Below the pieces are notes generated by a model, which saw nothing but the letters and a program-made list of their open reading frames with translations, did not search any database and was not told the DNA's origin. Position numbers and translations under genes: made by a program. From Gammaproteobacteria bacterium (GTDB lineage Bacteria; Pseudomonadota; Gammaproteobacteria; Steroidobacterales; Woeseiaceae), in contig DAOWGY010000201.1 in the NCBI GenBank assembly GCA_030641695.1, positions 1 through 14,424 of the forward strand: 14,424 bases of DNA. The letters run 5' to 3'. Of this stretch, positions 6,959 to 14,108 are shown piece by piece. Numbering within the stretch: position 1 is the first letter of the stretch; each line of letters starts with the position of its first letter.

Positions 6959-8065
6959 ATGCCTGACTACTACATCGGCCTGATCTCCGGCACGAGTATG
7001 GACGGCATCGACGCCGCCCTCGTCCAGTTCGGGGATAGCTCCGTCGCTATCGCGCATGCGCAGACGCACCCGTATCCCGCCGAGCTGCGGGATCAACTTT
7101 TCGCTGCTACGCGGCAGCCTGAATCATGCACCGTGGACACGATCGGCATGCTCGATCACTGGACCGGAGAGTGCTTTCGCGATGCCGCTCTTGGACTACT
7201 CGGCGCGGCGGACGTAAGTCCTGCGCAAGTTCGGGCCATCGGCAGTCACGGGCAGACTTTGCGTCACCGGCCGGATGCAGATCGCCCGTTCACGCTGCAA
7301 ATCGGCAATCCGGCTATCATCGCCAAAGGCACCGGCATCGACTGCATCGCCGATTTCCGCAGCGCCGATATCGCCCTTGGCGGCCAGGGAGCACCACTCG
7401 TTCCCCTGTTCCATGAATGGCTCTTTGCTGCGCCGGACACGGATCGCTGTGTCCTGAATATTGGCGGCATCGCCAATGTGACGCTTCTGCCGTCGGGCGG
7501 TGCAGGCATCAGCGGTTTCGACACGGGGCCTGGAAATTCCTTGCTGGACGCGTGGACGAGACAGCACCGCGACGCCCCTTACGATGATTGCGGGCAATGG
7601 GCGGCAAGCGGCAACGTTGACGAGTCCGTGCTCGAGGGCATGCTCGCAGATCCGTATTTCGCCAAGGCACCGCCGAAGAGCACAGGCTTCGAATACTTCA
7701 ACGAAGTCTGGCTCCAGTCGCACGTTCCGGCCAAGCTCGAAGCCGCCGACGTGCAGTCGACGCTGTGCGAGCTGACAGCGGCCAGCGTATCCGGCGCTAT
7801 CAGCAGCTCCGCCCAGGGTGCCCGGGACGTGCTGGTCTGTGGCGGCGGTGTCCACAATATCGAGCTCATGAGCCGGCTTGGTGCCCGTCTGCCGCAGCAA
7901 CGACTGGCGTCAACCACCGAGTACGGGCTCGACCCTGACTGGATCGAAGCATGCGCGTTCGCCTGGCTCGCAATGCGCACACTGAATCACGAAGCGGGCA
8001 ACGCACCAGGCGTGACGGGGGCGAGCCGCGCAACGGTTCTCGGCGCCATCCACCAAGCCGGCTAA
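6959..8065 (+). CDS. anmK: Anhydro-N-acetylmuramic acid kinase
   Basis: AnmK phosphorylates and opens 1,6-anhydro-MurNAc released during peptidoglycan turnover, giving MurNAc-6-phosphate for reuse. The 368-residue protein has the usual length. It shows the ASKHA-type phosphate loop GTSMDGID at 11-18, GSHGQT at 95-100, the sugar-pocket region DFRSADIALGGQGAPLVP at 132-149, the adenosine-side NIGGIANVT at about 167, and FDTGPGN at 187-193, which carries the family's catalytic aspartate. The ATG at 6959 lies 12 bp after the M23 stop with a weak ribosome-binding site, suggesting translational coupling or readthrough from the promoter at 5496. Pairing a hydrolase with a recycling kinase makes functional sense. 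Confidence 0.97.
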   Translation: MPDYYIGLISGTSMDGIDAALVQFGDSSVAIAHAQTHPYPAELRDQLFAATRQPESCTVDTIGMLDHWTGECFRDAALGLLGAADVSPAQVRAIGSHGQTLRHRPDADRPFTLQIGNPAIIAKGTGIDCIADFRSADIALGGQGAPLVPLFHEWLFAAPDTDRCVLNIGGIANVTLLPSGGAGISGFDTGPGNSLLDAWTRQHRDAPYDDCGQWAASGNVDESVLEGMLADPYFAKAPPKSTGFEYFNEVWLQSHVPAKLEAADVQSTLCELTAASVSGAISSSAQGARDVLVCGGGVHNIELMSRLGARLPQQRLASTTEYGLDPDWIEACAFAWLAMRTLNHEAGNAPGVTGASRATVLGAIHQAG

Positions 8066-8101
8066 TTTGCGCAGCAGTCAGAAGTTCCGTAACGCAGGCA
8101 T

Positions 8102-8110
8102 TGATATACT
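8102..8110 (+). promoter_or_regulatory. Extended -10 promoter element for ppk1
   Basis: TGATATACT is an extended -10: TGn followed by TATACT, five of six matches to the consensus. There is no good -35 at 16-18 bp, where the bases read roughly AAGTTC. The start of transcription would be near 8117, about 20 nt before the GTG. It sits in the 71-bp gap after anmK, so ppk1 can be expressed apart from the M23-anmK unit. I see no clear Pho box next to it. Confidence 0.5.
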
Positions 8111-8136
8111 GGCCGGCCCATTGCGACGAGACAAAC

Positions 8137-10212
8137 GTGGACGCACCATCCCTGCCACCTGCTGACCTGTACATCAACCGCGAACTCAGCATGCTCGAGT
8201 TCAACAAGCGGGTGCTGGCGCAGGCAGAGGACCCTGACACGCCGCTGCTCGAGCGGCTGCGATTCCTCTGTATCTCGTGCACCAATCTCGACGAGTTTTT
8301 CGAGATTCGTGTTGCCGCACTGAAGCAGCGCATCGAAATCGGCGCGCCCGCGCAGGGGCCCGAGAAACTATCGGCGCAGGAGGTATTTGACGCAATACGA
8401 CACCGCACGCTCAACCTCGTTTCGCAACAGTACGCGCTGCTGAACGACGTCATGTTTCCGGAGTTGACCCGTGCCGGTGTGCGTTTCGTGCAAAGCCAGG
8501 ACTGGGACGATGATCAGAAAGAATGGCTCAGTGGCTATTTCGACGAACAGGTCGTGCCGGTTCTGACGCCGCTCACTTTCGATCCGTCACGACCATTTCC
8601 ACGAGTGCTGAACAAAAGCCTCAATTTCATTCTGCGCCTGCGCGGAAAGGACGCGTTCGGTCGCCGACGGCATCGCGGCATGGTGCAGGCGCCGCGCTCA
8701 CTGCCGAGAATCATTCGACTGCCTGAACACCTCAGCAGCCCGGGCAGTCACGACTTCGTCTTCCTGTCGTCTGTCATCCGGGTTCACGTCGACAAGCTGT
8801 TCCCCGGTCTCGGCGTCGAAGGCTGCTACCAGTTTCGAATTACGCGCAACAGCAACCTGTACGTCGACGAAGAAGAAGTCAGCGATCTCGTGCGTGCGCT
8901 CGAGGGCCAGCTCGAAGCCAGTCGCTATGGCGCCGCCGTGCGGCTCGAGGTCAGCCACGAGTGTCCGGACGACCTGCAGCAGTTCCTGCTCGACCATTTC
9001 AATTTGCAGGAGCACGACATGTTTCTCGTTGACGGGCCGGTCAATCTCAATCGACTTGCGACCGTGTGTGACATCGCGGGCCGCCCCGATTTGCTGTATG
9101 CACAGTTCACGCAGGGACTGCCTGAAGAGCTGCTGAGTGACGCGAACATATTTACGATTCTGTCGAAACAGAACGTATTGCTGCATCACCCGTACCAGTC
9201 GTTCATACCGATCATCGATTTTATCGGGGCGGCGGCGGCAGACGAGAACGTGCTCGCCATCAAACAAACACTGTATCGCACAGGCGCAAATTCGCCCATC
9301 GTCGATCACCTCGTCGCGGCGGCACGCGCCGGCAAGGAAGTTACGGTCGTCATCGAACTGATGGCTCGATTCGACGAGGCCGCCAATATCTCGCTGGCCA
9401 ACCGCCTGCAGGAAGCCGGCGCCCAGGTTGTCTACGGTCTCGTGGGCTACAAGACGCATGCAAAGATGACCCTGGTGGTACGTCGGGAGGACGACAAACT
9501 GGTTCGCTACGTTCATCTCGGCACCGGTAACTATCATCACGCAACGACGCACGTTTACACCGACTACGGCTACATGAGCAGCAGCCAGCGTCTCGGCGAA
9601 GACGTGCACAAAGTGTTCATGCAGCTGACAAGCCTTACGGAGGCTGGAGACCTGTCGCGCATGCTGGTGTCGCCATTCACATTGTTCGACGCGCTGATCG
9701 CGAAAATCGAACGCGAGACGGAGAATGCCCGAGCGGGCAAGAAAGCCCGCATCATTGCTAAAATCAACGCCCTGAACGAACCGCAGTTGATGGATGCCTT
9801 GTATGCGGCGTCACAGGCCGGCGTGAAAATCGACCTGATCATTAGAGGCATCTGTTCGCTACGGCCGGGCGTACCGGGATTGTCCGAAAATATTCATGTG
9901 CGCTCGATCGTCGGCCGGTTTCTCGAGCATTCGCGTGTGTACTACTTCCTCAACGATGGCAACGAGGAATACTACTGTTCGAGTGCCGACTGGATGGACA
10001 GGAATCTGTTCCGACGCAACGAATCCTGTTTCTCGATTCGGCAGAAACAAATCAAGGATCAAATCAAGCGAGATCTCGAGCTGTTTCTCGCGGACAACTG
10101 TCAGTCCTGGATCCTGCACGGCGACGGTAGCTATGAGCGATTGACGCCCGGTAAAGCCAAACCGATTTCTGCGCAGGACACATTCCTCGAAACGCTGGCC
10201 GCGCCTACCTGA
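8137..10212 (+). CDS. ppk1: Polyphosphate kinase 1
   Basis: PPK1 builds inorganic polyphosphate from the gamma-phosphate of ATP, reversibly. The frame is open from 7951, but that would overlap anmK. The GTG at 8137 puts the hallmark YINRELSMLEFNKRVL a dozen residues in and gives 691 residues, the normal family length. Two histidines align with E. coli H435 and H592: H441 in YKTHAK, the autophosphorylated residue, and H598 in LEHSRVYYF. Other signatures are FDEAANI, HLGTGNYH near 465, and SSADWMDRNLFRRNE near the C-terminus. The Shine-Dalgarno is weak (CGAG). The gene ends 11 bp from the convergent ppx stop. In E. coli ppk and ppx form one operon, so the tail-to-tail arrangement here is different. 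Confidence 0.97.
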   Translation: MDAPSLPPADLYINRELSMLEFNKRVLAQAEDPDTPLLERLRFLCISCTNLDEFFEIRVAALKQRIEIGAPAQGPEKLSAQEVFDAIRHRTLNLVSQQYALLNDVMFPELTRAGVRFVQSQDWDDDQKEWLSGYFDEQVVPVLTPLTFDPSRPFPRVLNKSLNFILRLRGKDAFGRRRHRGMVQAPRSLPRIIRLPEHLSSPGSHDFVFLSSVIRVHVDKLFPGLGVEGCYQFRITRNSNLYVDEEEVSDLVRALEGQLEASRYGAAVRLEVSHECPDDLQQFLLDHFNLQEHDMFLVDGPVNLNRLATVCDIAGRPDLLYAQFTQGLPEELLSDANIFTILSKQNVLLHHPYQSFIPIIDFIGAAAADENVLAIKQTLYRTGANSPIVDHLVAAARAGKEVTVVIELMARFDEAANISLANRLQEAGAQVVYGLVGYKTHAKMTLVVRREDDKLVRYVHLGTGNYHHATTHVYTDYGYMSSSQRLGEDVHKVFMQLTSLTEAGDLSRMLVSPFTLFDALIAKIERETENARAGKKARIIAKINALNEPQLMDALYAASQAGVKIDLIIRGICSLRPGVPGLSENIHVRSIVGRFLEHSRVYYFLNDGNEEYYCSSADWMDRNLFRRNESCFSIRQKQIKDQIKRDLELFLADNCQSWILHGDGSYERLTPGKAKPISAQDTFLETLAAPT

Positions 10213-10227
10213 GAGTCTGTCGCTCAG
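10209..10227. repeat. Weak hairpin spanning the ppk1 and ppx stop codons
   Basis: CTGAG (10209-10213) and CTCAG (10223-10227) form a 5-bp inverted repeat around a 9-nt loop, covering both stop codons of the convergent pair. No U-tract follows on either strand. It is the only hairpin I see in the 11-bp gap and is too weak to call a terminator. Confidence 0.25.
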
Positions 10228-11660
10228 CGAAAAGCCAGCACATACCCGACTGAGTCGAGATGGTCTTTCTCGCGATCGAGATCCGCGACGGTCAGTGGAT
10301 TCGATTGCAGCCACTCAGTATCGAATTGCAGCTCGAGTGAGCGATCGTCGACTGTAAACGCTATCTGCGGTATCTCGACCTCGTTGCGACTGCGATTCAG
10401 GAGTACTGCGAGACGCAGTAACAGCGCGAGGCGCAGAGCGCTTACGCGCCATGCTTGCGGCAACGCCCGCATGTAGTCCGAGTCGATCTCGTGCCGCTGG
10501 CTGGCGATGAGGAACGCCAGGAAACGCTGTTCCGCGCGGGGAAAGCCGGGCATGTCGGCGTTTTCCGCCACGTACGCGCCATGACGTTGATAGCCGTCAT
10601 GCGATATATCCAGCCCGATTTCGTGCAAATCTGATGCCCAGATCAGCATGCTCTCGGTAAGCGATGACGTTAGCTGCCAGGCTTCCGTGCACTGCTGCAG
10701 CAACATGCGCGCCGTCGAGGATACGCGCTGCGCCTGTCGTTGATCGACGTTGTAACGCGCCGCCATTGCACGAACGGTGCGCTCGCGCGCGTCTTCGTGT
10801 TGCAGGCGTCCCAGCAAATCGTAGAGCAGCCCTTCGCGCAACGCGCCATCGGAGACACACAAGGTGTCGATGCGCAGTACACCGATCAATTCCGCGAGTA
10901 TCGACAAACCGCCGGGCCAGACCTGTGCTCGCCGTTCGGAAAGGCCGCGCAATGCCAGGGATTCGATAGTGTCGAAATCCAGCACACGCTCGATCAGCGC
11001 TTCGACGGTTGCCAGGGTTAGATCTTTATCCGCAATGCCGAGTGTACTGGCGACACGCTCGGCCGAGATGATCGTTCCGGACGTACCGATCGCCTCGACG
11101 CTCTCAGCATCCCGGAAGAACGCTTTCACAGGCCGTAATTCCAGTCTTGCGGCAACGCGTGCCTTGTCGAACGCCTTTCGCGTGATGCGGCCGTCGGGGA
11201 AAAAGCGCTCGGTCATGGCGACGCAGCCGAGGTGCAGGCTTTCCAGCGCGAGCGGTTTGGCGCCCTGGCCCAGAATTAGCTCCGAACTGCCGCCGCCTAT
11301 ATCCAGCACGAGTCGCAGACCATCGTTTCGAGGCAGACTGTGCATCACACCGTTGTAAATGAGCCGTGCTTCCTCGATGCCGGAAATGATCTCGATGGGG
11401 TGACCGAGAGCCGCTTCCGCTTCGGCCATGAACCCTGTGTCTTCACGTGCCCGACGGATCGTGCTGGTGCCGGCCGCGCGGACGCTGGCCGCGTGCATGT
11501 CCCGCAATCGCTCGCCGAAGATCGACAGGCAGCGCAAGGCCCGTGCCCTGGCATCCGGCGACAGGTCACCTTCGTCGGACAGCCCCTCCGCCAGACGCAC
11601 CGTTTCGCGGATACGATCGATGACCGTCAGCTGGCCGTGGCGCCGCTCGCCGACAATCAT
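10224..11660 (-). CDS. ppx: Exopolyphosphatase / GppA family phosphatase (start uncertain)
   Basis: Ppx removes terminal phosphates from polyphosphate; the GppA branch hydrolyses pppGpp. The length, the extra C-terminal region and the neighbouring ppk1 favour Ppx. Visible motifs, numbered from the ATG at 11660, are RAAGTSTIRRA (about 61-71), SGIEEARLIYNGV, the second phosphate loop DIGGGSSEL (120-128), and an HD-like C-terminal domain (ASDLHEIGLDISHDGYQRHG). The ATG at 11660 is the only canonical start, but the first phosphate loop, AAVDLGSNSFH, is encoded in frame immediately upstream of it (down to about 11695). The real protein must begin further upstream, at most at the erpA stop. The only near-cognate start there is CTG at 11768 (514 residues); ATA, ATC and other rare codons also occur. 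As drawn (478 residues) the protein lacks an essential motif. Confidence 0.9.
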   Translation of the reverse strand: MIVGERRHGQLTVIDRIRETVRLAEGLSDEGDLSPDARARALRCLSIFGERLRDMHAASVRAAGTSTIRRAREDTGFMAEAEAALGHPIEIISGIEEARLIYNGVMHSLPRNDGLRLVLDIGGGSSELILGQGAKPLALESLHLGCVAMTERFFPDGRITRKAFDKARVAARLELRPVKAFFRDAESVEAIGTSGTIISAERVASTLGIADKDLTLATVEALIERVLDFDTIESLALRGLSERRAQVWPGGLSILAELIGVLRIDTLCVSDGALREGLLYDLLGRLQHEDARERTVRAMAARYNVDQRQAQRVSSTARMLLQQCTEAWQLTSSLTESMLIWASDLHEIGLDISHDGYQRHGAYVAENADMPGFPRAEQRFLAFLIASQRHEIDSDYMRALPQAWRVSALRLALLLRLAVLLNRSRNEVEIPQIAFTVDDRSLELQFDTEWLQSNPLTVADLDREKDHLDSVGYVLAFR

Positions 11661-11795
11661 GTGAAAACTGTTGGAACCGAGGTCGACGGCCGCGATGACC
11701 TCGGGAGGATCGATTTTCGCCGCGAGCCCGGCGTGATTATCTTCGCTGGGAGTAGCTATTTTTTTCAGGCCGGTTTGACGACTCGAGAGTGGACT

Positions 11796-12164
11796 TTACA
11801 CCGTAAAAGACGAACCGCAGCCGCAGGTCGTTTGTGCATTCGGGTTGCGGATGATGAATTGTGCGCCCTGCAGATCTTCCTTGTAATCGATCTCGGCGCC
11901 CATCAGATATTGCACGCTCATCGGGTCTACGAGCAGCGTAACACCCTGGTTCTCTACCTGGCTGTCACCATCCTCGACGGTTTCATCGAACGTGAAACCA
12001 TACTGGAAGCCCGAGCATCCACCGCCCGAGATGAACACCCTGAGCATCAGGTCTGGATTGTCTTCCTCCCTGATCAGCTCGCTTACCTTGCTGGCAGCCG
12101 CATCCGTGAAGACGAGGGGCGGCGGCGCCGCGTTGCTGCCGATTACCGGTGTATCTGTTTGCAT
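11796..12164 (-). CDS. erpA: Iron-sulfur cluster insertion protein ErpA
   Basis: ErpA is an A-type carrier that hands [Fe-S] clusters to apoproteins, including isoprenoid-synthesis enzymes. The 122-residue protein has the three conserved cysteines: C50 in SGGGCSGFQYGF, and C114 and C116 in TTCGCGSSFTV at the C-terminus. The FTFDE and GVTLLVDPMSVQYL segments also fit the family. The N-terminal extension of about 15 residues is poorly conserved in such proteins. The ATG at 12164 is preceded by AGGA at about 9 nt. It begins 15 bp after the bactofilin stop. Its TAA is in the same reading frame as the downstream ppx, with no other stop between. Confidence 0.96.
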   Translation of the reverse strand: MQTDTPVIGSNAAPPPLVFTDAAASKVSELIREEDNPDLMLRVFISGGGCSGFQYGFTFDETVEDGDSQVENQGVTLLVDPMSVQYLMGAEIDYKEDLQGAQFIIRNPNAQTTCGCGSSFTV

Positions 12165-12179
12165 ATCCTGTGTTCCTGT

Positions 12180-12605
12180 TCAGCTATCCGCAGCAATCGC
12201 CGCCGATTCATCGATCCTGGCGGTCTGCTCGAGTAGCGGTACCTGTCCTTCCGGCTGATGCACGAGTTTGCCATTAATCTCGGCACCGATCGCCATTTCA
12301 ATCAGATTGTAATACACATTTCCAATGACGCGTGCAGTTGGTCCGAGTTCCACGCGCTGATTGGCGCAAACGTCACCCCGAACAATGCCGTTCAATACGA
12401 CATAAGGCACCGTTACGCCGCCGTCGATGTTGCCTTCTTCACTGACGCTCAGCGCGGATTGACTGTCGGGGTCCGCGGTTACGCTGCCATTAACGGCGCC
12501 ATCCACGTGGCATCCGCCGGTGAAATGGAGATCGCCGTTGATCCGTGTGTTCGAGCCCACCAGCGTGTCGACGACTGTGTGCCTGCGTTGCTTCCGTCCT
12601 AACAT
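12180..12605 (-). CDS. Bactofilin (polymer-forming cytoskeletal protein)
   Basis: Bactofilins polymerise without nucleotide into membrane-associated filaments that place cell-wall enzymes or shape the cell. This 141-residue protein opens with a basic tail (MLGRKQRRHT) and then shows the repeating short-strand pattern of the beta-helix: VGSNTRINGDLHFTG, VDGAVNGSVTA, EEGNIDGGVTVPYVVLNG, VRGDVCANQRVELG, ARVIGNVYYN, AEINGKLVH. The ATG at 12605 is preferred over an in-frame GTG at 12638 because GGAGG lies 5 nt before it. Just upstream is a perfect hairpin. It lies between the DUF6776-like membrane protein and erpA. Bactofilins in other bacteria work with M23 peptidases, and one is encoded about 6 kb away on the other strand; a link between them is inference. 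Confidence 0.92.
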   Translation of the reverse strand: MLGRKQRRHTVVDTLVGSNTRINGDLHFTGGCHVDGAVNGSVTADPDSQSALSVSEEGNIDGGVTVPYVVLNGIVRGDVCANQRVELGPTARVIGNVYYNLIEMAIGAEINGKLVHQPEGQVPLLEQTARIDESAAIAADS

Positions 12606-12618
12606 CCATTCCTCCAAT

Positions 12619-12635
12619 TTGCCGCACGGCGGCAA
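12619..12635 (-). repeat. Perfect hairpin just before the bactofilin ribosome-binding site
   Basis: TTGCCGC and GCGGCAA are perfectly complementary over 7 bp with a 3-nt loop. On the minus strand the hairpin starts 3 nt after the stop of the upstream gene and ends 3 nt before the bactofilin GGAGG. No U-run follows, so it is not an intrinsic terminator. It could influence ribosome access, coupling or RNA processing between the two cistrons. Confidence 0.55.
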
Positions 12636-12638
12636 CAC

Positions 12639-13358
12639 TCATCCCTGGCTCGTCGCCCAGGAGTAACTTCGTGCAATGCTCGCAATAGAGCGTGTTCTCG
12701 ACTGGACTTCGATATTGACGCGCTGCGGCGTAAATCCGTCCGGCAGAATAACCTGTCGGTCGAAATCCTGAAAATATCGAAACGAAAACGACCAGCCCCG
12801 CTGCGAATCTGCCGGCAGCAGCTGAGCGTAAGTGTAGGTTTTCTCGATGCCGTCCTGGTCCCCGTCGATCGTCAGTTTCACGTCTCCGGTCACCTTGCGG
12901 TCGTGCTGCAACGCCTGCACGAGCACGAGGCGGATATTGTACTCACGCTCCTCCTTGCCACGTGTCAGCTTCAGATCCTGTACTCGCAACCCCTTGTTGC
13001 CGTCTGCCGGCGACACGATGCCACGATAGAATGCGATTGCGTCACGTTGCTCCTGAATCTTCGACTGCAGGTCCGTAAGGCTCACTTCTACCTCGGAATA
13101 AGCCTCGCGGTCGATATCGCGGTGCGTTTCCAGCAGTGCGATCTGCTCTTTCAGCGAGACGATCTCGCTTTCGAGAGCAGCAATGACCTGCTCGAAATCC
13201 TGGCGTTCGCCAGACGCATCGACAACGTTGTAGCCGGCCTGAATTCGGCCGAATTCATAGACGAGATAGCCGCAACCGACGGCCAGCGCGACAATGCTGA
13301 CGCGCGTCAACCATACGCGGGCCGGGCTATGCAGCTGTAAAGGGGAATGTCTTGCCAC
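12639..13358 (-). CDS. DUF6776-like membrane-anchored coiled-coil protein
   Basis: The function is unknown. The 239-residue protein has one N-terminal transmembrane helix (about 16-36, LTRVSIVALAVGCGYLVYEF) and an acidic, heptad-like coiled coil at about 52-112 (VIAALESEIVSLKEQIALLE, LTDLQSKIQEQRDAI). A beta-rich domain follows from about 115 to the end (YNIRLVLVQALQHD, VKLTIDGD, FSFRYFQDFDRQVILPDGF). This matches my memory of the DUF6776 family found beside bactofilin and erpA genes in gammaproteobacteria. It starts with GTG at 13358 behind a weak ribosome-binding site. It is the first gene of a four-gene unit with bactofilin, erpA and ppx. A single-pass protein with an extracytoplasmic domain could link cytoplasmic bactofilin filaments to the wall; that is inference. 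Confidence 0.85.
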   Translation of the reverse strand: MARHSPLQLHSPARVWLTRVSIVALAVGCGYLVYEFGRIQAGYNVVDASGERQDFEQVIAALESEIVSLKEQIALLETHRDIDREAYSEVEVSLTDLQSKIQEQRDAIAFYRGIVSPADGNKGLRVQDLKLTRGKEEREYNIRLVLVQALQHDRKVTGDVKLTIDGDQDGIEKTYTYAQLLPADSQRGWSFSFRYFQDFDRQVILPDGFTPQRVNIEVQSRTRSIASIARSYSWATSQG

Positions 13359-13382
13359 GTTTGCTCGTCAATGCCTCGAAAG

Positions 13383-13410
13383 ACGTTATGTTACGCGGCC
13401 CCCCTGGCAA
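13383..13410 (-). promoter_or_regulatory. Possible promoter of the DUF6776-bactofilin-erpA-ppx unit
   Basis: On the minus strand TTGCCA (plus 13405-13410) and TAACGT (plus 13383-13388) are separated by 16 bp. Transcription would start near 13376, about 18 nt before the GTG. The -10 is a modest match. Readthrough from rppH upstream is also possible, since no terminator separates them. Confidence 0.35.
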
Positions 13411-13462
13411 ACAGAAGTGCGGCAGGTCACGTTTACGAGGATCGAATGCAATCGGGGCCGCG
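13394..13462. repeat. Perfect 9-bp inverted repeat flanking the rppH/DUF6776 gap
   Basis: CGCGGCCCC (13394-13402) and GGGGCCGCG (13454-13462) are exact reverse complements with 51 nt between them. One arm lies 4 bp past the rppH stop and the other inside the candidate promoter spacer of the next gene. It could form a long-loop hairpin in rppH readthrough RNA. GC-rich composition raises the odds of coincidence. Confidence 0.4.
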
Positions 13463-13466
13463 CTGA

Positions 13467-14042
13467 TCAGGCCTCGCGTTCTTGCGTCTGGACCATATCC
13501 TTGTCGAATACTGCGCGCCAGCGTTGCGGCCACCACCGTGGGCGCGGTGGCAGGCCACTCGGATAGACCGTGGATCCGAGTTCGTGCAATGCTCGCGCGT
13601 ATACGCGGCGTTTGAAATAGATCACTTCATTGACGGGCCGCCAGAAATCCACCCAGCGGGCACGGTCAAATTCGGGTTCATCGCTGAGGTCGAAGCGAAC
13701 GTTCTCCGCTGACGACACCAGGCGCAGCATGAACCAGCGCTGCTTCTGGCCGATGCAGAGCGGAGTGCTGTTACGGCGAATGAACTTGTCAGGCAAGCGG
13801 TATCGAAGCCAGTCACTCGTCACGCCGAGCACCTCGACATCGGCGGGCCCGAGGCCGATTTCCTCGTGCAATTCACGAAACATGGCCTGCTGGGGCTCTT
13901 CGTCGAGCAGCATGCCACCCTGCGGAAACTGCCAGCCCTTGTTGCCGACGCGGCCGGCCAGCATCAACTTGCCAAGGTCATTGGTGAGGATAATCCCGAC
14001 ATTGGCACGGAATCCCTCATCATCAATCCAGTCGCTATTCAT
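13467..14042 (-). CDS. rppH: RNA pyrophosphohydrolase (Nudix)
   Basis: RppH converts the 5'-triphosphate of mRNA to a monophosphate and so triggers RNase E decay. The frame is open to a GTG at 14123, but that would run into the divergent permease gene. The ATG at 14042 gives the family's usual opening (MNSDWIDDEGFRANVGIIL) and 191 residues. The Nudix box G-x5-E-x7-REUxEExGU is intact: G42, E48 and R56-E57-L58-x-E60-E61-I62-G63-L64, preceded by GWQFPQGG. The C-terminal stretch after about residue 155 (VYARALHELG... with several prolines and arginines) is longer than in the shortest members. A weak Shine-Dalgarno precedes the start. It is separated from the DUF6776-like gene by 108 bp. Confidence 0.93.
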   Translation of the reverse strand: MNSDWIDDEGFRANVGIILTNDLGKLMLAGRVGNKGWQFPQGGMLLDEEPQQAMFRELHEEIGLGPADVEVLGVTSDWLRYRLPDKFIRRNSTPLCIGQKQRWFMLRLVSSAENVRFDLSDEPEFDRARWVDFWRPVNEVIYFKRRVYARALHELGSTVYPSGLPPRPRWWPQRWRAVFDKDMVQTQEREA

Positions 14043-14108
14043 CGCAGCCGTACTAAAATAATCCACTGTCGTTAACTTTACACCATTGCGAATGCCCGGG
14101 AGCCACGA

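Noticed and set aside
5576..7096. A 506-codon minus-strand open frame opposite the M23 gene
   Set aside because: It is long, but its product resembles no family and is rich in Arg and Val as expected from the complement of a GC-rich gene, while the plus strand encodes a complete M23 peptidase.
7951..8136. Longer N-terminus for PPK1
   Set aside because: It would overlap the end of anmK by over 100 bp and adds an Arg-rich stretch not seen in the family; GTG at 8137 gives the normal start.
11340..12236. A 298-codon plus-strand open frame across ppx and erpA
   Set aside because: It is antisense to two recognised genes and shows no domain.
14043..14108. Cobalamin riboswitch upstream of the BtuC-like gene
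   Set aside because: The gap is only 66 bp, far too short, and no B12-box-like motif is visible.
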